54,714 nucleotides of DNA from Ramlibacter sp. Its GTDB lineage: Bacteria > Pseudomonadota > Gammaproteobacteria > Burkholderiales > Burkholderiaceae_C. The DNA lies in the NCBI GenBank assembly GCA_021323335.1, contig JAJTCN010000040.1:1-54714 (forward strand), read 5' to 3'. Position 1 is the stretch's first letter, and every line of letters begins with the position of its first letter. The notes beneath the pieces are model-generated. The model had not been told where the DNA came from. It was given only the letters and a program-made list of their open reading frames with translations, and ran no database searches. The position numbers were made by a program, and so were the translations under genes. Positions 34,966 to 41,943 of the stretch are shown piece after piece.

Positions 34966-35448
34966 ATGAACGAAGAAAAAGGCAAGAAGACCGGCGTCGG
35001 CGCCGTGGCCGGTGCCGCTGCTGGTGGCGTCGCGGGCGGCGCTGCGGCCGGCGCGATGGTCGGCGGCATGACGGGGCCCGTGGGCGCCGCGGTTGGCGCG
35101 GCCGTGGGAGCCGTCGCTGGAGCGGTCATGGGACGCAAGTCGGCCGATCCGGCGATCGAGGACAAGTACTGGCGCGACAACTACGCGACCCGTCCGTACG
35201 CCCAGAAGGACCTGGACTATGACCACTACAGCCCGGCCTACCGTGCCGGCGTGGACTCCTGGTCGCGCAACCCGGACCGCTCTTTCGACGAGATCGAGCC
35301 CGACCTGAAGCGCGACTGGAACAGCACACGCGGCAAGTCGTCGCTGGAATGGGAGCATGCCCGTCCCGCCGCGCGCGACGCGTGGGAGCGCGTGAAGAAC
35401 GCGACCGAGCGCGCCATTCCCGGCGACTCGGACAAGGACGGTCGCTAA
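34966..35448 (+). CDS. glycine-zipper hypothetical protein
   Basis: A 160-aa protein. Residues about 10-55 are an alanine/glycine-zipper stretch (GVGAVAGAAAGGVAGGAAAG and on), able to insert in or associate with a membrane. The C-terminal part is hydrophilic and charged, with YWRDNYATRPYAQKDLDYD, SWSRNPDRSFDEIEPDLKRD and ARPAARDAWERVKNA. Similar two-part proteins occur widely in Burkholderiales without assigned function; some are linked to envelope stress. Its ATG is preceded by GAAAGGA. A hairpin follows downstream, so it is probably a single-gene unit. Confidence 0.8.
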   Translation: MNEEKGKKTGVGAVAGAAAGGVAGGAAAGAMVGGMTGPVGAAVGAAVGAVAGAVMGRKSADPAIEDKYWRDNYATRPYAQKDLDYDHYSPAYRAGVDSWSRNPDRSFDEIEPDLKRDWNSTRGKSSLEWEHARPAARDAWERVKNATERAIPGDSDKDGR

Positions 35449-35491
35449 CAAGCGCCCATGAGCGTGCCAGGCCCGTCCTGGCAAGTCGATC

Positions 35492-35528
35492 AAGGTCGTT
35501 GATGGCTTGATGCCACAACGGCCTTTTT
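35492..35528 (+). terminator. intrinsic terminator after the glycine-zipper gene
   Basis: AAGGTCGTTG pairs with CAACGGCCTT (one G-T pair), enclosing an inner TGGC/GCCA stem, and is followed by a run of T. It lies 43 bp after the stop. A second smaller hairpin (TGCCAGG/CCTGGCA, 35465-35483) lies just before it. Confidence 0.7.
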
Positions 35529-35553
35529 CTTTGGGGCTCCAGGAGAAAAGAAC

Positions 35554-36288
35554 ATGGCGATCCGATATGGCACCGATGGCGCGAACACCATCTACGGCAC
35601 CGACAACGGCGACAACCTCTACGGCTATGCGAGCGGCCGCGCTGCCTTCGACACCGGGGCCGACCGGATCCATGGCGGTGAGGACGACGACTTCATCGAC
35701 GGTGCGGGCGGGGCCGATCGCCTCTACGGCCAGGATGGCCTGGACACCATTCGCGGTGGCGATGGAGCCGACCTGGTCTACGGCGGCGCGGCCGAAGACA
35801 CCCTTCTCGGCCAGGGGGATGACGACCGCATCTACGGCGGCGACGGCGACGACCTGGCGCGCGGCGGCAACGGCACCGACCTGCTGAGCGGCGAGGCGGG
35901 CAACGACTTCCTTTACGGCGATGCAGGTGCCGACAGGCTGCTGGGCGGCGAAGGCACGGACCGCCTGTACGGCGGAACGGGGCGCGATCGCCTCGATGGC
36001 GGCGTCGGCCAGGACTTCCTCACGGGCGGCGCCGACGGCGACTTCTTCATCTTCCGGGGTGCGTGGGACTTCGACACGGTGATGGATTTCCAGAACGGGG
36101 CCGACCGGATCGACCTGCGGCAGACCGACCTCTCCTTCGGCAACCTCACGTTCGAAATGGTCGACGCGGACAGCGACGACGTGGCGGACGACCTCCTCAT
36201 CAAGACGACCGAGGACAGCTACGGCGAGATCGCCCTGTTGAACACGAAACGATCGGAGATCACGGCTGCGGACTTCCTCTTCGGGTGA
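35554..36288 (+). CDS. small RTX calcium-binding protein
   Basis: A 244-aa acidic protein made almost wholly of RTX nonapeptide repeats (GGxGxDxLx): GGEDDDFIDG, GGDGADLVYG, GGDGDDLARG, GGEGTDRLYG and more from about residue 15 to 165. A C-terminal segment (FDTVMDFQNGADRIDLRQTD and onward) is like the serralysin-type C-terminus that carries type I secretion signals. There is no N-terminal signal peptide. It probably folds as a Ca2+-bound beta-roll after type I secretion; no hlyB/hlyD/tolC genes are nearby. AGGAG precedes the ATG by about 10 bp. Confidence 0.88.
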   Translation: MAIRYGTDGANTIYGTDNGDNLYGYASGRAAFDTGADRIHGGEDDDFIDGAGGADRLYGQDGLDTIRGGDGADLVYGGAAEDTLLGQGDDDRIYGGDGDDLARGGNGTDLLSGEAGNDFLYGDAGADRLLGGEGTDRLYGGTGRDRLDGGVGQDFLTGGADGDFFIFRGAWDFDTVMDFQNGADRIDLRQTDLSFGNLTFEMVDADSDDVADDLLIKTTEDSYGEIALLNTKRSEITAADFLFG

Positions 36289-36337
36289 CGTTCCGCCGAC
36301 GGGACGTGGAGGCCAAGCTACAATCCGCCGCTCCAGC

Positions 36338-36411
36338 GCGGGCGTCGTTCAATGGCAGGACCTGAGCTTCCCAAGCTCAAGACGTGGGTTCGATTCCCAT
36401 CGCCCGCTCCA
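36338..36411 (+). tRNA. tRNA-Gly (anticodon CCC)
   Basis: The acceptor stem GCGGGCG pairs with CGCCCGC. The anticodon stem TGAGC/GCTCA encloses the seven-base loop TTCCCAA (anticodon CCC). The T arm contains GGGTTCGATTCCC, and the 3' CCA is encoded in the DNA. 74 nt in total. It lies between the two RTX genes and is followed by an intrinsic terminator. Confidence 0.95.
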
Positions 36412-36426
36412 CGGATTCCCCCGATG

Positions 36427-36450
36427 AAAGCCCCGCCACCGGGGCTTTTT
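36427..36450 (+). terminator. intrinsic terminator after tRNA-Gly
   Basis: Stem AAAGCCCC / GGGGCTTT with a six-base loop, followed by further T residues. It begins 15 bp after the tRNA 3' end. Confidence 0.85.
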
Positions 36451-36528
36451 CATTGACGAAGCGCAAGTCGCAGTGGGGCGGCCTCTGGTTCAATTTCCTT
36501 GTCCCCTGGTGGGACGGAGGAACCGACC

Positions 36529-37374
36529 ATGGCCACATTCTTCGCGGACGCACCCTACGACTACCGGACGCTGAACATCAGCGACACCCTGGAAGCGACC
36601 GGCTACGAGTTCAGCAACAACGTCTTCGCAACCTACAACGGGATCGTCTACGAGGACCTGTTCTCGGTGGAGTTCGACTTCGGCGCCTCGTACACGACGT
36701 TCGCCGGCCACGGCATCACCATGTCGGGCGACACCATCACGGGCGGGACGGTCACCGGGATCATCGAGGAGTACCTGACCGGCAGCGACTACATGGCCGT
36801 GTGGGGCATCGAAAGGATGAGCGTCGGCGCCGTGGCGCTCTGGAACGCGGCGCACACCCTCAGCACCAGTGACGACTTCGCCCTGGTCCAGGGCATCCTG
36901 GCCGGTGCGGACAGCTTTTTCCTGTCCGACGGCGCCGACCGCATGCGCGGGTATGCCGGCAACGACAGGCTCATCGGGTTCGCCGGCATCGACTACCTGT
37001 ACGGCGACACGGGCAACGACGTCCTGATCGGCGGCCTCGGCGCCGACCGCCTGTACGGCGGAGACGGCGCCGACATCTTCGACCTGAACCGGGCCCAGGA
37101 GTCCGGCGTGCTGTCCAGCACCCGCGACACCATCGCGGACTTCCGGCGCGGCACCGACCGGATCGACCTGCGCACGCTCGATGCGAATGCGTCCCTCGCC
37201 GGCGACCAGGCCTTCAAGGGCTTCATCAACGCAGATCGCTCCTTCAATATGCCGGGCCAGTTGAAGTTCATCGACGGCGTGCTGTTCGGCAACACCGACA
37301 ACGACGCGGGTGCGGAGTTCTCGATCCGGGTGACGGGCGTGGCGGGCCTGTCCACGGCAGACCTGTTCCTGTAG
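36529..37374 (+). CDS. RTX-repeat protein with serralysin-type C-terminus
   Basis: A 281-aa protein from the ATG at 36529 (GGAGG 8 bp upstream). The N-terminal half (about 1-135) is not a repeat region and I do not recognise it. The second half has RTX repeats (GYAGNDRLIG, YGDTGNDVLIGG, YGGDGADIFDL). It then has a C-terminal domain starting STRDTIADFRRGTDRIDLRT, as in M10 serralysin C-terminal domains, which guide type I secretion. The end (GVAGLSTADLFL) resembles secretion-signal tails. It is similar in its C-terminal half to the RTX protein before the tRNA, suggesting a local duplication. Confidence 0.86.
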   Translation: MATFFADAPYDYRTLNISDTLEATGYEFSNNVFATYNGIVYEDLFSVEFDFGASYTTFAGHGITMSGDTITGGTVTGIIEEYLTGSDYMAVWGIERMSVGAVALWNAAHTLSTSDDFALVQGILAGADSFFLSDGADRMRGYAGNDRLIGFAGIDYLYGDTGNDVLIGGLGADRLYGGDGADIFDLNRAQESGVLSSTRDTIADFRRGTDRIDLRTLDANASLAGDQAFKGFINADRSFNMPGQLKFIDGVLFGNTDNDAGAEFSIRVTGVAGLSTADLFL

Positions 37375-37385
37375 CCGCCCCAAGA

Positions 37386-37411
37386 AAAAAGCCCCGCGAG
37401 CGGGGCTTTTT
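37386..37411. terminator. bidirectional intrinsic terminator
   Basis: AAAAAGCCCCG and CGGGGCTTTTT form a stem with a four-base loop. It has T-runs in both directions and lies between the convergent RTX and infA genes, so it can serve both. Confidence 0.85.
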
Positions 37412-37431
37412 CCATTGACCGAGCAGATGGC

Positions 37432-37698
37432 TCAGCGCCGTTGCGGCGGCCGGGCTCCACCCACGAAGGGCTTCCGTTCCGGCAGGTGCCGGAACATGAT
37501 GCGTCCCTTGGTCAAGTCGTAGGGCGACAGCTCGAGCGTCACGTCATCACCCGCGATGATGCGGATGCGGTGCTTCTTCATCTTGCCGCCGGTGTAGGCG
37601 ACCAATTCATGGCCGTTGACCAGCTTCACGCGGCACCGCGAGTCGGGGAGGATTTCCTCGACGCGGCCGCGCATTTCGATCAGTTCTTCCTTGGCCAT
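37432..37698 (-). CDS. infA: translation initiation factor IF-1 (paralogue)
   Basis: An 88-aa S1/OB-fold protein: [40 protein letters not shown], and [20 protein letters not shown] then DLTKGRI. It binds the 30S A-site during initiation. It is longer than the usual 72 aa because of a basic, proline-rich C-terminal tail ([14 protein letters not shown]). It lies outside the ribosomal-protein operon, 6 bp after an RRM protein gene, so it is probably a second, condition-specific copy. Confidence 0.95.
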   Translation of the reverse strand: MAKEELIEMRGRVEEILPDSRCRVKLVNGHELVAYTGGKMKKHRIRIIAGDDVTLELSPYDLTKGRIMFRHLPERKPFVGGARPPQRR

Positions 37699-37704
37699 AG
37701 GCGC

Positions 37705-38058
37705 TCAATACCGGCGGGAGCCGCCACCGCCACCGCCGCCGTAACCGCCGCCACCACCACCACCGCCGCCGCCGCCGCCGTAACCACCGCCGCCGCCACC
37801 GCTGCGCGGCTCCATCGGGCGTGCTTCGTTGACCACCAGGCCACGGCCGCCCATCTGCTGGCCGTTCATGCCCTTGATGGCGGCTTGCGCCTCATCGGGG
37901 GTGCTCATCTCGACGAAGCCGAAGCCCTTGGAGCGGCCGGTGTCGCGCTCCATCATGACCTTGGCGCTCGCGACGGTGCCGAACTGGCCGAAGGCCTGCT
38001 GCATGTCGCTGTCGGAGAAGGAATAGGGCAGGTTGCCCACGTAAAGTTTGTTGCCCAT
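37705..38058 (-). CDS. RRM RNA-binding protein with glycine-rich tail
   Basis: A 117-aa protein from the ATG at 38058 (GGAG 6 bp upstream). It has one RRM domain with RNP2 LYVGNL and RNP1 KGFGFVEM, then a low-complexity Gly/Tyr tail (about residues 85-117) ending SRRY. This layout matches the cold-inducible glycine-rich RNA-binding proteins of cyanobacteria and proteobacteria. It forms a two-gene unit with the IF-1 paralogue, which points to translation under cold or stress. The tail is coded by CCG/CCA triplet runs (minus strand) that may slip in replication. Confidence 0.93.
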   Translation of the reverse strand: MGNKLYVGNLPYSFSDSDMQQAFGQFGTVASAKVMMERDTGRSKGFGFVEMSTPDEAQAAIKGMNGQQMGGRGLVVNEARPMEPRSGGGGGGYGGGGGGGGGGGGYGGGGGGGSRRY

Positions 38059-38353
38059 CTGGGACTCCATTGAAAGGATAGGGAAGCGATGGAGCCCGGA
38101 TGCAATCACAAACTCATGGGATTGATTCGAAAACGCGAAACTGACTGTTCACCGCAAACTGCCGCACGCGCACGAAGACGCGAACGACCCCCCTATTGTG
38201 CGCCTTTATCGGAACGCGCGCTCGGGAACCGGGAATGGGCTTCGCCAGAGGGTGGTTGGAAATCGCCCATTCGCTTGCTCCGCACTGGGCCGGAGTCCTA
38301 CACGGCAGGTCGCGGCGCCTGCATAGGATGAGGTTTTCGGGAGATCCACGACG
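38059..38353. other. 295-bp divergent intergenic region
   Basis: It separates the RRM gene (minus) from the DUF3606 gene (plus) and must hold both promoters and the RRM 5' leader. The part nearest the RRM gene is richer in A and T than the surroundings. I see no gene, tRNA or convincing promoter pair, and cannot tell whether the RRM leader is a cold-responsive RNA. Confidence 0.4.
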
Positions 38354-38560
38354 ATGAGTACCCTGCAGAACCGCGAGCATTCCCCCCGCAAGGAACGCAT
38401 CGACGTGTCCTACGACTACGCCGTTTGCGCGTGGGCGCGCCACTTCAACGTGAGCGAGAGGAAGGTGAAGGAAGCGGTGGCGGCCGTGGGGGACGAGGCC
38501 GACAAGGTGCGGGAGCACCTCAAGCGCGGCAATTCGTCCGAAAGGCCGATGAGCAATTGA
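38354..38560 (+). CDS. DUF3606 domain protein
   Basis: A 68-aa protein whose core ERIDVSYDYAVCAWARHFNV, then SERKVKEAVAAVGDEADKVR, fits the DUF3606 family of small soluble proteins of unknown function. GGGAG lies upstream of the ATG. It is followed immediately by a REP unit and the convergent dehydrogenase gene. Confidence 0.8.
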   Translation: MSTLQNREHSPRKERIDVSYDYAVCAWARHFNVSERKVKEAVAAVGDEADKVREHLKRGNSSERPMSN

Positions 38561-38570
38561 GTGCCGCGAT

Positions 38571-38603
38571 GCCGGGTGCGGCTTCGCGCGCAACCCGGCC
38601 TAG
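38571..38603 (-). repeat. single REP unit of the GTAG-like family
   Basis: On the minus strand it reads CTAGGCCGGGTT, an inner GCGCGCGAAGC stem region, then GCACCCGGC. This is the same architecture as the units at 1283-1362 and 49541-49625, with C in place of the first G of the head. The TAG in the head provides the stop codon of the dehydrogenase gene ending at 38600. Confidence 0.7.
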
Positions 38604-39496
38604 GAGGTCGCGCCGGGCAGCTTGATGCCCGGGAAGATCTTGATGACGGCCGCGTCGTCTTCCTTGGCATACCCCGCGGTCGAGGCCTGCATGAACATCT
38701 GGTGGGCCGTCGAGGCCAGCGGCAGCGGGAATTTGGTGGCCCGCGCGGTGTCCAGCACCAGGCCCAGGTCCTTGACGAAGATGTCCACGGCCGACAGCGG
38801 CGTGTAGTCGCCCGCCAGCACGTGGGCCATGCGGTTCTCGAACATCCAGCTGTTGCCGGCGCTGTGCGTGATCACCTCGTACAGCGCTTCCGGCGCCACG
38901 CCCTCGCGCAGGCCCAGGGCCATGGCTTCGGCGGCGGCCGCGATGTGCACGCCGGCGAGCAGCTGGTTGATGATCTTCACCTTGCTGCCAGCGCCGGCCT
39001 GGTCCCCCAGCCGGTAGACCTTGCCCGCCATCGCATCCAGCACGCCGCCCGCCGCGGCGTACGCCGCGGGCCGGGCCGAGCTCATCACCGTCATCTGGCC
39101 GCTCGCCGCCTTGGCCGCGCCGCCGGAGATGGGCGCGTCGATGTAGTGGATGCCGGCGGCGCCCAGCCGCTGCTCCAGGGCGATCGACCAGCTGGGGTCG
39201 ACGGTGGAGCACATCACGAACACGCTGCCCGGTTGCATGGCCGCGGCGGCGCCCCCCTCGCCGAACAGGACGCTTTCGGTCTGCTGCGCGTTGACGACGA
39301 CGGAGATGACGATGCCGCAGGCCTTCGCCACGTCCGCGGGCGAGTCGCAGGCGACGCCGCCTTCCCGCGCAAAGCCTGCCGCGACGCCGGGCCGCGCATC
39401 GCAGGCGTGCACTTCGTAGCCGTTGCGGCGCAGGGTGGCGGCAATGCCGGCGCCCATCGCCCCGAGTCCGATGAGTCCTGCTCTCTTTTGCGTCAT
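38600..39496 (-). CDS. ltnD: L-threonate dehydrogenase-like / 3-hydroxyisobutyrate dehydrogenase family oxidoreductase
   Basis: A 298-aa NAD-dependent beta-hydroxyacid dehydrogenase. It has the N-terminal Rossmann motif GLIGLGAMGAGIAATLRR, the substrate loop YIDAPISGGAAKAASGQMTV, and the catalytic Lys region GAGSKVKIINQLLAGVHIAA. The motif MALGLREGVAPEALYEVI and the C-terminal KEDDAAVIKIFPGI resemble LtnD of four-carbon acid sugar catabolism, but no ltnC, denD or otn partner genes flank it, so the symbol is tentative. The stop codon lies in a REP unit. Confidence 0.8.
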   Translation of the reverse strand: MTQKRAGLIGLGAMGAGIAATLRRNGYEVHACDARPGVAAGFAREGGVACDSPADVAKACGIVISVVVNAQQTESVLFGEGGAAAAMQPGSVFVMCSTVDPSWSIALEQRLGAAGIHYIDAPISGGAAKAASGQMTVMSSARPAAYAAAGGVLDAMAGKVYRLGDQAGAGSKVKIINQLLAGVHIAAAAEAMALGLREGVAPEALYEVITHSAGNSWMFENRMAHVLAGDYTPLSAVDIFVKDLGLVLDTARATKFPLPLASTAHQMFMQASTAGYAKEDDAAVIKIFPGIKLPGATS

Positions 39497-39529
39497 GGCG
39501 TGGCTCTCCTGCCGAAATCATGACAGAAC

Positions 39530-39554
39530 AAAAAAAGGGCCCCGAAGGGCCCTT
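39530..39554 (-). terminator. intrinsic terminator with UUCG tetraloop
   Basis: On the minus strand: AAGGGCCC, TTCG loop, GGGCCCTT, then a run of seven T. It lies 21 bp after the stop of the membrane protein gene at 39576-40412. It is one of the cleanest terminators in the window. Confidence 0.9.
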
Positions 39555-39575
39555 GCAAGTGCATCGGCTGAAATC

Positions 39576-40412
39576 TCAACCGCCTTCGGCGTCGTGCTTG
39601 CGGTCGGCCGGCACCGCGCCCGGCGTGCCGCCACCTTGCGGATAGCCGCCCGTGGGCCATTCGGCCGGCTTCTGCGTGCTCGCGGCGGCGCCGATGTTGT
39701 CGGCCATCTCCTTCATCTCGCCCGACTTTTCCTGCGCCTTGGCATACCACTTCTGGACGATCTCGCCCGCGGTGTCGCGCCCGCCGAGGCCGAAGGCCAG
39801 GCCGAGGGCCAGCGCCAGCGCGCCGACGATCGCCATGAACAGCGTGTTCACCAGTTCCGTCGCGATGCCCAGCTGGTTGACGGCCACCACGACCGCGAAG
39901 GCCCACACCACCACGGCCGCCACCTTGGCCAGGAAGTTCGCGTTGGACAGGCCCGCTTCACCGGCCGCCCCGCGCACCACGTTGCTCAGGGCGCGGGCCG
40001 CCAGGCCGCCGATCACCAGCACCACCAGCGCCACCACCACGTTCGGCAGCCACAGCAGCAGCTGGCGCAGCACGTCCGACACCGCCGGCAGGCCCAGCGC
40101 GTCGAAAGCCACCACCAGCGCGATGAGGCGCACGAACCACTTGACCACCAGGCCGATCATCCCGGCCGCGTCGGTGTTCATCCCCATCTTGTCGATGAAG
40201 TCCGCCAGCCCCGCCTTCTCGGCCAGCTGGTTGAAGCGGATGGTCCGCAGCAAGGCCGCCAGGCCGCGCTCGATGAGCGAGGCGATGAACCAGCCCGCGA
40301 TCAGGATCAGCGCGAAACCGAGGATCTTGGGGATGGCCGAGAACAGGAGCGCCATGGCGGCGGCCAGCGACGTGAACATCGCATCGCTCCAGTGGGTGAC
40401 TGTGGTGGGCAT
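39576..40412 (-). CDS. mechanosensitive-channel-like membrane protein (conserved TM-helix family)
   Basis: A 278-aa protein from the ATG at 40412 (GGAG 7 bp upstream; an earlier ATG at 40448 is less well placed). It has about five or six hydrophobic helices, with the repeated TM-helix motif ILGFALILIAGWFIASLIER and VVALVVLVIGGLAARALSNV, and glycine-rich GALALALGLAFGLGGRDTAG, like MscS pore helices. The MscS beta domain is absent: the protein ends in a short hydrophilic tail. Function as an osmotic channel is possible but not shown. Confidence 0.82.
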   Translation of the reverse strand: MPTTVTHWSDAMFTSLAAAMALLFSAIPKILGFALILIAGWFIASLIERGLAALLRTIRFNQLAEKAGLADFIDKMGMNTDAAGMIGLVVKWFVRLIALVVAFDALGLPAVSDVLRQLLLWLPNVVVALVVLVIGGLAARALSNVVRGAAGEAGLSNANFLAKVAAVVVWAFAVVVAVNQLGIATELVNTLFMAIVGALALALGLAFGLGGRDTAGEIVQKWYAKAQEKSGEMKEMADNIGAAASTQKPAEWPTGGYPQGGGTPGAVPADRKHDAEGG

Positions 40413-40546
40413 GAAGGATCTCCGGTGTGTGAAGGTGTCAACTAACACACACTCTCAATCCTTTGCACTCCGTTTCGCGTCGGTGTCTTGAGGTTGCAGA
40501 TGTAGGAGGGCGGCGATGCACCCGCGCCGGCTGCTCGGCTGTCCGG

Positions 40547-41878
40547 TCAGCGCGCCACGGCCACCCGCCACACCACGTTGCCGACGTCGTCGGCGACCAG
40601 CAAGGCGCCACGACCGTCGAGTGCGACGCCAGCCGGCCGGCCGCGCGCGCGGCCCTTGTCGTCGAGGAAGCCGGACAGGAACTCCACCGGCGCGCCGGCC
40701 GGCCGGCCGTTGGCGAACGGGATGAACACCACGTTGTAGCCGGCCAGCGACTTGCGATTCCAGGAGCCGTGCTGGCCGACGAAGGCGCCGCTGGCGTAGT
40801 TGGGCGGCATCCGCGCGTCCGAGAACGCCAGGCCGAGCGGCGCGACGTGCGAGCCGAGCCCGTAGTCCGGCACGATGGCTTTCGCGACCATCTGCGGGTT
40901 GGGCGGCTGCACGCGCGCGTCCACGTTGGCGCCCCAGTAGCTCCAAGGCCAGCCGTAGAAGCCGCCGTCCTTCACCGAGGTAAGGTAGTCCGGCACGAGG
41001 TCGTTGCCGAGCTCGTCGCGCTCATTGACCACCGTCCACAATGCGCCGCTCTGCGGCTCCCACCCCAGCCCGTTGGGGTTGCGCAGCCCGGTGGCGAACA
41101 GGCGCTTGGCGCCGGTGGCGCGGTCCACTTCCCAGACCGCGGCGCGGCCCTCTTCGGAAGCCATGCCGTTGTCGCCGATGTTGCTGTTGGAGCCGACGGT
41201 GGCGTACAGCTTGCTGCCGTCCTTGCTGGCGATGATGTTCTTGGTCCAGTGGTGGTTGGCGCCGGCCGGCAGGTCGGTCACCTTCGCCGGCTTGGCCGTG
41301 ATCGCAGTCTGGCCCGGCTGGTAGGGCACCTTGACGATGGCGTCGGCGTTGGCGATGAACAGTTCGTTGCCGACCAGGGCCATGCCGAAGGGCGAGAACA
41401 GGCCCGAGAGGAAGACCGTGCGCGTCTCGGCCACGCCGTCGCCGTCGGCGTCGCGCAGCAGCGTGATGCGGTTGGCGCTGGGCACGCCGGCACCGGCCCG
41501 CTTCATCACCCATCCCATCACCTTGCCTCGGATGCCTTCCGCGTGCACGTTCTTCGCGCCCTCCTGCGGCGGCGGCTTGTTGCTCTCGGCCACCAGCACG
41601 TCGCCGTTGGGCAGCGTGTAGACCCAGCGCGGGTGGTCCAGGCCCCTGGCCAGTGCGGTGACGCGAAAGCCTTGCGGCGCGCGCGGCATCGCGCCTTCCG
41701 CCCAGCCTTCGGCCGGCGCGATGTTGACGGTGGGCAGCAGGCTCTTGTCCGGCGCGGGCAATTGCGGCTGCGGGCCCACGCCGGGCAGCGCCGATTGGGC
41801 GGTGACGCCGGTGGCGCAGGCAACGAGGGCGACGGTGGCCAGGAGGGGAGCGAGGGAGGAGGGGCTTTGCGAGGACAT
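40547..41878 (-). CDS. PQQ-type sugar (sorbosone) dehydrogenase, periplasmic
   Basis: A 443-aa beta-propeller protein of the glucose/sorbosone dehydrogenase family. The signal peptide ends near GVTAQSA. Family features are GFRVTALARGLDHPRWVYTL followed by NGDVLVAES, FSPFGMALVGNELFIAN, NHHWTKNIIASKDGSKLYAT, GLRNPNGLGWEP and GQHGSWNRKSLAGYNVVF. Such enzymes oxidise aldoses or aldehydes using PQQ (established for the family). It lies 65 bp downstream of the cytochrome oxidase genes on the same strand, so its electrons could pass to the neighbouring cytochromes c. No pqq biosynthesis genes are in the window. Confidence 0.87.
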   Translation of the reverse strand: MSSQSPSSLAPLLATVALVACATGVTAQSALPGVGPQPQLPAPDKSLLPTVNIAPAEGWAEGAMPRAPQGFRVTALARGLDHPRWVYTLPNGDVLVAESNKPPPQEGAKNVHAEGIRGKVMGWVMKRAGAGVPSANRITLLRDADGDGVAETRTVFLSGLFSPFGMALVGNELFIANADAIVKVPYQPGQTAITAKPAKVTDLPAGANHHWTKNIIASKDGSKLYATVGSNSNIGDNGMASEEGRAAVWEVDRATGAKRLFATGLRNPNGLGWEPQSGALWTVVNERDELGNDLVPDYLTSVKDGGFYGWPWSYWGANVDARVQPPNPQMVAKAIVPDYGLGSHVAPLGLAFSDARMPPNYASGAFVGQHGSWNRKSLAGYNVVFIPFANGRPAGAPVEFLSGFLDDKGRARGRPAGVALDGRGALLVADDVGNVVWRVAVAR

Positions 41879-41943
41879 CCGCAGAGTTTCTCCATGAACG
41901 CGATCGCCGGTGTAGGCGGATGCCGCAAGCGCGGCATGACAGC

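Noticed and set aside
38100-38330. Small open frames in the RRM-DUF3606 gap
   Set aside because: They have no ribosome-binding site or similarity and overlap each other on both strands, so they look like chance.
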